Below, piece after piece: positions 1 through 6,249 of a DNA stretch of 8,205 bases (its first letter is position 1; each line of letters begins with the position of its first letter). Under the pieces are notes generated by a model that did not search any database, was not told the origin of the DNA, and saw only the letters and a program-made list of their open reading frames with translations. A program made the position numbers and the translations under genes. The stretch spans positions 1-8,205 of the forward strand of contig JACDCA010000589.1 in NCBI GenBank assembly GCA_013694635.1. The letters are read 5' to 3'. The DNA comes from Acidobacteriota bacterium (lineage in GTDB: Bacteria; Acidobacteriota; Vicinamibacteria; Vicinamibacterales; 2-12-FULL-66-21).

Positions 1-13
1 CCTGGAGGACGCG

Positions 14-901
14 ATGGCACGCAAGACAGCCGCTGATTTCCACCCGGACCTGCTGGTTCTGTTCAACGCTTACACGCACGGCGCGCTCGATCGCCGCGGG
101 TTTCTTGATCAGGCGCGCAAGTACGCCGTTGGCGGGATCACCGCCGCCATGCTGCTGGACCAACTGAGCCCGAATTTCGTCGAAGCGCAGCAGGTGTCCC
201 CCGAAGACACGCGCCTGAAGACGGAACGCGTGCCCTATCCGTCACCTGCCGGCAACGAGAAGACGAGCGGGTATCTGGTGCGCCCGGCGAACGCGACCGG
301 GAAGCTTCCTTCGGTGCTCGTCGTCCACGAGAATCGCGGCCTCAATCCGCACATCGAGGACATTGCCCGCAGGCTCGCGCTCGACACCTTCATGACGTTT
401 GCGCCCGACGCGCTCGCCGCGGTCGGCGGCTACCCGGGCTCTGAAGACAAGGCGCGGGAGCTGTTCCAGACACTGGACCGCGCGAAGACCGCCGAAGACA
501 TGGCCGCCGCCGCCAATTACCTGAAGACGCGGCCCGACGCCACCGGCAAGATCGGGGTCGTCGGTTTCTGCTGGGGAGGAACCGTGGCGCATGTGCTGGC
601 GACGAAAATGCCGGACCTCGCCGCCGCCGTCCCGTTCTATGGCAGCGCACCGCCGCCTGCGGAAGCCGCGAAAGTGAAGGCGGCGCTCCTCGTCCAGCTG
701 GCCGAGAACGATGCGCGCGTCAACGATTCCTTCGCCGCCTACGAGCCGGCGCTGAAGGCGGCGGGCGTCCGCTACGAGGCCCACATCTATCCCGGCACCG
801 GTCATGGCTTCAACAACGACACCACGCCGCGCTACGACGAAAAGGCGGCGAAGCTCGCGTGGGAACGCACGGTGGCGTTCTTCAAGAAACACCTCGCGTA
901 G
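14..901 (+). CDS. Dienelactone hydrolase family protein, YghX-like, putative Tat-exported
   Basis: An alpha/beta hydrolase of the dienelactone hydrolase family, 295 residues, close to the E. coli YghX type in length and motifs. The nucleophile elbow GFCWGG places the catalytic Cys at 186. The other triad members are probably Asp233 (AENDARV) and His264 (GTGHGFNND), and Glu106 in HENRG matches the glutamate that holds the cysteine in this family. The N-terminus contains DRRGFL (Arg27-Arg28) followed by a short hydrophobic stretch (38-48) and VEA before Gln59, resembling a Tat signal with a long leading region, so a periplasmic location is inferred. GGAGG at 4-8 lies five bases before the ATG and supports this start. 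The substrate is unknown; members hydrolyse lactones or esters. It ends 27 bp before ppc and is probably co-transcribed with it. The family call is firm, the export call tentative. Confidence 0.93.
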   Translation: MARKTAADFHPDLLVLFNAYTHGALDRRGFLDQARKYAVGGITAAMLLDQLSPNFVEAQQVSPEDTRLKTERVPYPSPAGNEKTSGYLVRPANATGKLPSVLVVHENRGLNPHIEDIARRLALDTFMTFAPDALAAVGGYPGSEDKARELFQTLDRAKTAEDMAAAANYLKTRPDATGKIGVVGFCWGGTVAHVLATKMPDLAAAVPFYGSAPPPAEAAKVKAALLVQLAENDARVNDSFAAYEPALKAAGVRYEAHIYPGTGHGFNNDTTPRYDEKAAKLAWERTVAFFKKHLA

Positions 902-927
902 TCGTCAGTCGCTAGTCGGGAGTCGCC
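900..927. repeat. Four tandem heptamers, AGTCGNN
   Basis: Four consecutive 7-bp units fill the gap between the hydrolase gene and ppc: AGTCGTC, AGTCGCT, AGTCGGG, AGTCGCC. The first overlaps the hydrolase TAG stop, and the last ends one base before the ppc ATG. The first five bases are identical in all units and the last two vary. A 7-bp unit would shift frame inside a gene, which fits its intergenic position. A related four-unit tract lies at 5981-6008. Confidence 0.8.
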
Positions 928-928
928 C

Positions 929-3574
929 ATGACCGACGATCCTCACAAAGCGCTGCGTGAGGACGTGCGGCTGCTCGGCGAGCTGCTGGGCCGCGTCCTG
1001 CGGACGATCGAAGGGGACGCGCTTTACGGCACGGTCGAACGCGTCCGTGCGCTCGCGAAGAGCGCGCGCGCCGGGTCGGAGGCGGACTTCGACACCCTGG
1101 CCGACGAGCTCTCTCGCTTGCCTGTCGCTGCCGCCCTCCCGGTGGCCCGCGCGTTCTCGCACTTTCTCCATCTCGCCAACATCGCCGAGCAGCACCATCG
1201 GATCCGCCGCCGCCGCGCCTACCAGCACGACCCGGACGCCTCACCGCAGCGCGGCTCGTGCGAGGAGGTCTTTGAGCGCCTGCTCGCAGGCGGCGTGTCG
1301 CCGGAGCGTCTGCACGACGCTGTCTCGAAGCTGGACATCGAGCTGGTTCTGACGGCGCATCCAACCGAGATCGCCCGCCGCACGCTGGTGCACAAATACA
1401 ACCGGATCGCTGCCGCCCTGGCGACCCGCGACCGGGACGATCTCACGGCTCCGGAGCGCGAGGAGATCGAGTCCACGCTGCTACGGGAAGTCCTCAGCGC
1501 CTGGGGCACCAATGACGTCCGCAGTGAACGTCCGACGCCGCTGGACGAAGTCCGCAGCGGCCTGATCGTCTTCGAAGAGAGCCTCTGGACGGCGGTGCCG
1601 CGGTATCTCCGCGGCGTCGACCACGCGCTGCGCGCCTCCACGGGACGCGGCCTGCCGATCGGCGCCGCGCCACTCAGGTTCGGGTCGTGGATCGGTGGCG
1701 ACCGTGACGGCAATCCCAACGTCACGCCCGACGTCACCCGCCGTGCGTGCCTGCTCGCCAGGTGGGTTGCGGCGACGCTTTACTTCCGTGAGATCGACGC
1801 GTTGCGCGACGAGCTGTCGGTCGGCGCCGCGACACCCGAACTGCGGGCTGCTGGCGGTCACGCGGCGGAGCCTTACCGCGAGCTGCTGCGCGGGGTTCGC
1901 GGACGCCTGGGCGCGACGCGCGACTGGATCGAACGTGCGCTCGCGGCCGACACGGATCCAGCCCGGTCGGAGGAGGTGGTGCTGGAGGCCGCCGACATCC
2001 TCTCGCCCTTGCAGCTGTGCGCCGACTCGCTCGAGCGCACCGGCAACGGCGCGCTCGCGCAAGGGCGGCTCGTGGACGTGATGCGGCGCCTTGCGACATT
2101 CGGCATGACGCTCGCGCGGCTCGACATCCGCCAGGACGCGTCAGCCCACGCGGAAGCACTGGCGGAGATTTCGCGGCACGCAGGTCTCGGCCCATATGAC
2201 GAGTGGGACGAGGACGCGCGCGTCCAGTTTCTGGAACAGGAGCTTCGAGCCCGACGCCTGCGCTTGCCGTCGTTCGATGCGACACCCGCCGTGCGGGATG
2301 TCATCGACACGTTTCGCGTCGTCGCCGCCATTCCGCGCAGTTCTCTCGGCGCCTACGTCATTACGATGGCGAGCCAGCCCTCGGACGTGCTGGCCGTTGC
2401 CCTCCTCCAGCAAGTGGCCGGTGTCGCCGACCCCCTGCGCATCGTTCCGTTGTTCGAGACCTCGCGGGATCTCGAGAACGCGGGGGCGGTGCTGGATGCG
2501 CTGTTCGCGACCACCTGGTATCGCGGCCATATCGGCGGCCGCCAGGAAGTGATGATCGGCTACTCCGACTCTGCGAAGGAGGTCGGGCGCTTTGCCGCGG
2601 CCTGGGATCTCTACACTGCTCAGGAGGACGTGCTTGCCACCGGCCGCCGGCATGGCGTCGACGTGACGCTGTTTCACGGCCGCGGCGGCAGTGTCGGACG
2701 CGGCGGAGGGCCGACCTACCTCGCCATCATGTCGCAGCCCCCTGGTTCGATCGATGGCACGTTGCGCGTGACCGAACAGGGGGAAATGCTGCAGGCGCTT
2801 TTTGGTCTGCCGGAGATCGCCGCGCGCACGATGGACGTCTACACGACTGCCACGCTCGAGGCCTGGCTCCTTCCGCCACCACCGCCGCGCCCTGAGTGGC
2901 GTGCGCTGGCGGGAAAGCTGCGAGACGAGGCGGCCAGCGCGTATCGAGGGATCGTGCACGAGGACCCGAGCTTCCTCGAGTATTTTCACGAGGCCACTCC
3001 GGTGTCCGAGCTGGCGGCGATGAACATCGGCAGCCGTCCCGCCCAGCGCAAAGGAGGCAGCGGGCTCACCAGCCTTCGTGCAATCCCGTGGCAATTTGCC
3101 TGGACTCAGACGCGACTCCTGCTTGGCGCCTGGCTGGGGATCGAAGACGCACTCGGGAATGCCATCGGGCGCGGGGAGCTCGAACGGCTCCGTGAGATGT
3201 ATCGCGAGTGGCCGCATCTTCGGTCGGTGATCGATCTCACGGAGATGGTCCTGGCCAAGGCCGAACCGCGGATTGCGGAGGAATACGACCGGCGGCTGGT
3301 TCCGTCTCACCTGCAGCCGATCGGCACGGAGTTGCGCGCTCGTATCGACCGGGCGATGTCCGCCGTCCTGTCAGTCACGAACCATGGCGAGTTGATCGAG
3401 TCCAACCCCGTTCTGCGGCGGTCGATCGACGTCCGGAACCCCTACGTCGATCCGATCAATCTTCTTCAGATCGAACTGCTTCGCCGGGTGCGCTCGGATC
3501 CCGACGACCAGGTCAGGGACGCGCTGCACCTGACGATCAACGGTATTGCCGCCGGGATGCGCAACACCGGCTAG
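929..3574 (+). CDS. ppc: Phosphoenolpyruvate carboxylase
   Basis: Cytosolic PEP carboxylase, which adds bicarbonate to phosphoenolpyruvate to give oxaloacetate and phosphate, refilling the TCA cycle. At 881 residues it is full length (E. coli enzyme 883). Signatures appear in order: VLTAHPTEIARR with catalytic His144, GSWIGGDRDGNPNVT at 252-266, ARLDIRQD near 396-403, metal ligands Glu510 and Asp547, GYSDSAKEVG with Lys550, and FHGRGGSVGRGGGP at 582-594 with His583 and Arg591. MNIGSRPAQRK (698-708), LRAIPW (716-721) and the C-terminal GMRNTG follow. Residues corresponding to the E. coli aspartate-inhibition site are kept (Arg591, Lys777, Arg836, Asn879), so feedback inhibition by aspartate is likely. 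GGGAG at 918-922, inside a heptamer repeat, is the only Shine-Dalgarno-like site. Probably co-transcribed with the preceding hydrolase gene, though no functional link is evident. Confidence 0.98.
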   Translation: MTDDPHKALREDVRLLGELLGRVLRTIEGDALYGTVERVRALAKSARAGSEADFDTLADELSRLPVAAALPVARAFSHFLHLANIAEQHHRIRRRRAYQHDPDASPQRGSCEEVFERLLAGGVSPERLHDAVSKLDIELVLTAHPTEIARRTLVHKYNRIAAALATRDRDDLTAPEREEIESTLLREVLSAWGTNDVRSERPTPLDEVRSGLIVFEESLWTAVPRYLRGVDHALRASTGRGLPIGAAPLRFGSWIGGDRDGNPNVTPDVTRRACLLARWVAATLYFREIDALRDELSVGAATPELRAAGGHAAEPYRELLRGVRGRLGATRDWIERALAADTDPARSEEVVLEAADILSPLQLCADSLERTGNGALAQGRLVDVMRRLATFGMTLARLDIRQDASAHAEALAEISRHAGLGPYDEWDEDARVQFLEQELRARRLRLPSFDATPAVRDVIDTFRVVAAIPRSSLGAYVITMASQPSDVLAVALLQQVAGVADPLRIVPLFETSRDLENAGAVLDALFATTWYRGHIGGRQEVMIGYSDSAKEVGRFAAAWDLYTAQEDVLATGRRHGVDVTLFHGRGGSVGRGGGPTYLAIMSQPPGSIDGTLRVTEQGEMLQALFGLPEIAARTMDVYTTATLEAWLLPPPPPRPEWRALAGKLRDEAASAYRGIVHEDPSFLEYFHEATPVSELAAMNIGSRPAQRKGGSGLTSLRAIPWQFAWTQTRLLLGAWLGIEDALGNAIGRGELERLREMYREWPHLRSVIDLTEMVLAKAEPRIAEEYDRRLVPSHLQPIGTELRARIDRAMSAVLSVTNHGELIESNPVLRRSIDVRNPYVDPINLLQIELLRRVRSDPDDQVRDALHLTINGIAAGMRNTG

Positions 3575-3596
3575 TCACCGTGTTCCCAGCCCCCGA

Positions 3597-3602
3597 TATA
3601 AT
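3597..3602 (+). promoter_or_regulatory. Sigma-70-type -10 box (TATAAT) for the SnoaL-like gene
   Basis: A perfect TATAAT sits 26 bases before the ATG at 3629, in the 54-bp gap after ppc. The hexamer 17 bases upstream (GTCACC, 3574-3579, overlapping the ppc stop) matches TTGACA at only three positions, so the -35 is weak. Because the sequence around it is very GC-rich, a perfect -10 box is notable. It suggests that the next gene has its own promoter. Confidence 0.6.
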
Positions 3603-3628
3603 CCCGTCAGAATGCTCAGGAGGCATGA

Positions 3629-4114
3629 ATGACGAGAACCGTGCAGATCCGCGTTTGTCGAGCCATCGTCGCGACGGTGTTCCTTGTTACCGCCGGAGTT
3701 GCCGGTGCCCAGACCCCGGCGGCCCCGGATGCTGAGTTCAAGAAGCTCGCCGATGCCTTCTCGCAGGCATGGAACAAGGGAGACGCAAACGGCATCGCCG
3801 CGCTCCACACCAAGGAGGGCGTGCGGCTCGCCGGGAACGGCCAGCCGGCCGTGGTCGGCACCGCCGCGCTCGAAAAGGCCTTCGCCGATGCGCTGGCCGG
3901 CCCGTACAAAGGTACGACCCTGACAATCAAGCCGAACGCTGACAGGCAAGCCGCGCCAGGCGTATACATCGGTGAGGGGACGTACGAGGTGAGCGGCGGA
4001 ACGCCCCCGCCCGGCACACCGATGAGCGGTCAGTACATGAACACGATGGTTCGCGAGGGGGGGCGCTGGCTGATTGCGGCAAGCGCGGTGATCCCCGCTG
4101 CGACGCCGAAGTAG
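3629..4114 (+). CDS. Secreted SnoaL-like / DUF4440 (SgcJ/EcaC-type) protein
   Basis: A 161-residue protein with a Sec signal peptide: basic start (MTRTVQIRVCR), hydrophobic core 12-24, and likely cleavage after AGA at residue 27. The mature ~134 residues look like an NTF2-fold SnoaL/DUF4440 domain. They begin with a helix containing FSQAWNKGDANGIAALHTKEGVRL, followed by a beta-rich half ending MVREGGRWLIAASAV, where the GRW-L-A pattern is typical. Members bind small ligands or act as small isomerase- or cyclase-like enzymes, and many have no known substrate. No catalytic assignment is possible here. AGGAGG at 3618-3623, five bases before the ATG, fixes this start, and a TATAAT lies further upstream. 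A strong hairpin follows the stop codon, so the gene may be its own transcription unit. The family call is fairly sure and the function unknown. Confidence 0.85.
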   Translation: MTRTVQIRVCRAIVATVFLVTAGVAGAQTPAAPDAEFKKLADAFSQAWNKGDANGIAALHTKEGVRLAGNGQPAVVGTAALEKAFADALAGPYKGTTLTIKPNADRQAAPGVYIGEGTYEVSGGTPPPGTPMSGQYMNTMVREGGRWLIAASAVIPAATPK

Positions 4115-4143
4115 ACGGCCCTCCACACCGATTCAAACAGCGA

Positions 4144-4172
4144 CGCCGTCGCCGGACCGACCGGCGGCGGCG
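4144..4172 (+). terminator. Strong GC hairpin without U-tract between SnoaL-like gene and K+ channel gene
   Basis: The arms 4144-4155 and 4161-4172 pair over 12 bp, with one G-U wobble at 4149, around the five-base loop ACCGA. It starts 30 bases after the SnoaL-like stop and ends 21 bases before the channel ATG. The downstream bases (CCCCGTCAGG) contain no run of T, so it is not a classical intrinsic terminator. It could be a U-less terminator, an mRNA 3'-end stabiliser, or a structure limiting ribosome access to the channel start. Confidence 0.5.
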
Positions 4173-4193
4173 CCCCGTCAGGCGCACCAATCC

Positions 4194-5906
4194 ATGAAAT
4201 TTGTCAGCAGCCAGCTTGCCTACCTGATGAGCAACAGGGAGGCACGCGCCAATCTGCGTGGGCTGTTGAAGTACGTGCTGGTCCTGGTTGCGCTCATCAC
4301 GCTGTACGCCTTCCTGTTCCACGTGATCAAGATCCGCGTCGAGGGAGAGCAGCACTCCTGGATCACCGGGTTCTACTGGACGCTGGTCGTCATGACCACG
4401 CTGGGCTTCGGCGACATCACCTTCACGAGCGATATCGGCCGGCTGTTCAGCATCCTGGTCCTGCTGTCAGGTGTCGTGCTGCTGCTTGTAATGCTCCCGT
4501 TCATGTTCATCAGCCTGTTCTACGCGCCCTGGCTCGAAGCACGCGTGCGGCTGCGGGCGCCACGCGAGGTGCCGGAAGGCACCGAAGGGCACGTCATTCT
4601 GACGGAATACGACCCGATTGCGACCGGCCTGATCGAGCGCCTGCGGACCGAGCACATTCCCTATTACGTCATCGAGCCCGACCCTACGACCGCCGCGCGC
4701 ATGATCGGCGAAGGGATCCGCGTCATCGCCGGCAACAACGACAGCGGCGCCACCTACCAGCGCATCAATGCCGCGGCCGCGCGCATGCTGCTCGCAAACT
4801 GCGAAGACACCGTCAACACCAACATCACGATCACGGCGCGCGAGATCGCCCCTCACCTGCAGATCGTCGCAATCGTCGAAGAAGAAGACTCGGTCGACGT
4901 GCTGCAGTTGAGTGGCGCGACCCGGGTGCTGCCGCTCAAACATCAGCTCGGTGAGTATCTCGCCAACCGCGTCGACACCGGCGGCAACGACGCGCACGTC
5001 ATCGGCGCCTACCGCGGCCTCCAGATCGCCGAGTTCCCCGCGCGCGACACGATCCTCGCCGGCCAGATCGTGCGCGACACGCATCTTCGAGAGCGCACCG
5101 GTGTCAGCGTCGTCGGCCTCTGGGAACGCGGCAAATTGCGGCCGGCGTTTCCCGACTCCCTCATCCAGCGTGACGCCGTGCTCGTGCTCGCCGGTACCGA
5201 GCAACAGATGGCCGCACTCAACACGCTGATGCCCGGCGGGCGGACGACCCCTCCGCCAGTGCTGATCATCGGCGCGGGAAAGGTCGGCAATGCGGCCGCC
5301 CGCGCGCTCAGGCGAAAGGGAGCGGAAGTTCACGCCATCGATCGCAGCGCCGTCGCACTCGAACCAATGCGCCAGGATGGCGTGATGCTGTTTCCGGGCG
5401 ACGCGTCGGACCGGAGTCTGCTCGAGCAGGCCGGTATCGGCAAGGTGTCGTCCGTGCTGCTGACGACCAATGACGATGCGATGAATATTTATCTGGCCGT
5501 GTACTGCCGCCGCCTCAATCCATCGCTGCGCATCGTCAGCCGCATCACGCACGAGCGGAACGTCGAAGCGATTCACCGCGCGGGGGCCGACTTCGTGCTC
5601 AGTTACACGACCCTCGGCGTCGAATCCATCATGTCGCTGCTCAAGGGTTACGAGCTCGTGGTGCTCGGTGAAGGCGTGGAGCTGTTTTCGATCCCGGTCC
5701 CGCCGTCACTGGCCGGACGTCGGCTGGCCGAATCCGGCATTGGCTCCGCCACAGGCATGAGCGTCGTCGCCCTCGACCGCCAGGGGGCGCTCGTGACGAG
5801 CCTGACCCGCGAGACGCCCCTGCAAAAAGACGCGATGCTGGTGTTGCTCGGCAGCCTCGAACAACGGCGGAAGTTCGCGGAGCTGTTCGAGAAGCAGTCG
5901 TCCTGA
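4194..5906 (+). CDS. Two-TM potassium channel with tandem RCK (TrkA-N/TrkA-C) domains, GsuK-like
   Basis: A 570-residue inner-membrane K+ channel subunit. Order: cytoplasmic start, TM1 about 25-45, pore helix and selectivity filter TTLGFGD (68-74), TM2 about 84-110, then two RCK units. RCK1 spans roughly 131-345 and RCK2 355-566, each with a Rossmann half and a TrkA-C half. RCK2 has an intact GAGKVG (360-365) and an acidic residue ending strand 2 (Asp383), so it probably binds a nucleotide. The equivalent RCK1 segment reads TEYDPIA and lacks the glycines. A channel followed by two RCK units on one chain matches Geobacter GsuK and MthK-like channels; such proteins assemble as tetramers gated by ligands such as NAD+ or divalent cations. 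The ligand here is unknown. Shine-Dalgarno is weak (CAGGCG near 4179), and a strong hairpin lies just upstream. No Trk/Ktr transporter subunit gene is adjacent, as expected for a self-contained channel. Confidence 0.93.
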   Translation: MKFVSSQLAYLMSNREARANLRGLLKYVLVLVALITLYAFLFHVIKIRVEGEQHSWITGFYWTLVVMTTLGFGDITFTSDIGRLFSILVLLSGVVLLLVMLPFMFISLFYAPWLEARVRLRAPREVPEGTEGHVILTEYDPIATGLIERLRTEHIPYYVIEPDPTTAARMIGEGIRVIAGNNDSGATYQRINAAAARMLLANCEDTVNTNITITAREIAPHLQIVAIVEEEDSVDVLQLSGATRVLPLKHQLGEYLANRVDTGGNDAHVIGAYRGLQIAEFPARDTILAGQIVRDTHLRERTGVSVVGLWERGKLRPAFPDSLIQRDAVLVLAGTEQQMAALNTLMPGGRTTPPPVLIIGAGKVGNAAARALRRKGAEVHAIDRSAVALEPMRQDGVMLFPGDASDRSLLEQAGIGKVSSVLLTTNDDAMNIYLAVYCRRLNPSLRIVSRITHERNVEAIHRAGADFVLSYTTLGVESIMSLLKGYELVVLGEGVELFSIPVPPSLAGRRLAESGIGSATGMSVVALDRQGALVTSLTRETPLQKDAMLVLLGSLEQRRKFAELFEKQSS

Positions 5907-5980
5907 CGTGTGGCCGCAGGCCAGCTCACTTCCCGGGCGCTCCGCATCGCCCCGGCCGACGCGCTCCGCGCGGACTAACG

Positions 5981-6008
5981 GATCCCTGATCGCTGATCGC
6001 TGATCACG
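5981..6008. repeat. Four tandem heptamers, GATCGCT-type
   Basis: Units are GATCCCT, GATCGCT, GATCGCT and GATCACG. The unit length and copy number equal those of the tract at 900-927, and GATCGCT shares five of seven bases in register with AGTCGCT. The tract lies between the channel gene and the VOC remnant, about 24 bases before a -10-like box. Confidence 0.75.
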
Positions 6009-6031
6009 TCATTCTTTACTGGCTGCTTCGG

Positions 6032-6037
6032 TATGAT
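6032..6037 (+). promoter_or_regulatory. -10-like box TATGAT before the VOC remnant, possible leaderless start
   Basis: TATGAT differs from TATAAT at one position and ends six bases before the ATG at 6044, so transcription would begin at or next to that ATG and give a leaderless message. No good -35 is seen at 16-18 bases and there is no extended -10 TG. With the first gene dead, transcripts from here would run into pssA. Confidence 0.4.
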
Positions 6038-6043
6038 CAGGGC

Positions 6044-6146
6044 ATGTTGAAAAATGCTCCGGTCGTTCCCTGCATCCCCGCGACGGACATCGCTCGCGCG
6101 CGCAAGCGAAGGCAATATCATGGCGGTCATCCAATCAGTGACGTAG
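6044..6146 (+). pseudogene. Internally deleted VOC/glyoxalase-fold gene remnant
   Basis: Reading from ATG 6044 gives APVVPCIPATDIARARK, the usual first strand and helix of a VOC (glyoxalase/bleomycin-resistance/dioxygenase) protein, which would continue FYxxxLGL. Instead the sequence jumps at about 6104-6107, and in another frame (6105-6146) reads SEGNIMAVIQSVT then TAG. That is the usual VOC ending, normally in a (D)xxGNxxxxxQ context. First and last parts are present in correct order, but about 80-100 central codons are gone and the halves are out of frame. Translation from 6044 would run 50 codons to TGA 6194-6196 with an unrelated tail. The metal or substrate residues expected in the lost middle are absent, so the product cannot work. 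Recognition is from motif memory, not a search. Confidence 0.65.
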
Positions 6147-6249
6147 CGCCGCGGCTATGGAGAAAGACGCGGCCGGAACGGAGCGAGAGCGAGTGAAAGC
6201 CGCCAGCCGGGGTGCAGGGGGCGCCGGCGATAAAAAAGTGAGAGGGTCG

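Larger units (their letters stand above)
5907..6249 (+). other. Region without an intact gene, upstream of pssA
   Basis: About 340 bases if pssA starts at 6250. From left to right it holds a short GC-rich stretch with two copies of GCGCTCCGC (5937-5945 and 5961-5969), a heptamer tract at 5981-6008, a TATGAT -10-like box at 6032-6037, the VOC gene remnant 6044-6146, and a 93-base stretch (6157-6249) open in the pssA frame but probably untranslated. No RNA gene is recognisable. Confidence 0.6.

Noticed and set aside
242..892. 216-codon open frame on the - strand opposite the hydrolase gene
   Set aside because: The opposite strand encodes a complete YghX-like enzyme with a ribosome-binding site, and the antisense product is unrecognisable and Arg-rich.
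2141..3310. 389-codon open frame on the - strand inside ppc
   Set aside because: It is antisense to a strongly conserved enzyme, matches no recognisable family and is low in hydrophobic order. Such frames are common opposite GC-rich genes.
4467..5576. 369-codon open frame on the - strand inside the channel gene
   Set aside because: The composition is rich in Arg, Asp and His with no domain, and it mirrors third-position GC bias of the real channel gene.
5911..5923. TGGCC-GCA-GGCCA hairpin just after the channel stop codon
   Set aside because: It has only five base pairs, a three-base loop and no T run, so it is too weak to call a terminator.
5937..5969. Direct repeat GCGCTCCGC, two copies 24 bp apart
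   Set aside because: Nine bases of pure GC-rich sequence repeat easily by chance; there are no duplicated flanks or mobile-element ends.
6044..6196. 50-codon frame as a genuine small protein or leader peptide
   Set aside because: Its first half is the start of a VOC domain and the true VOC ending lies in another frame, so deletion debris explains it better than a designed peptide.
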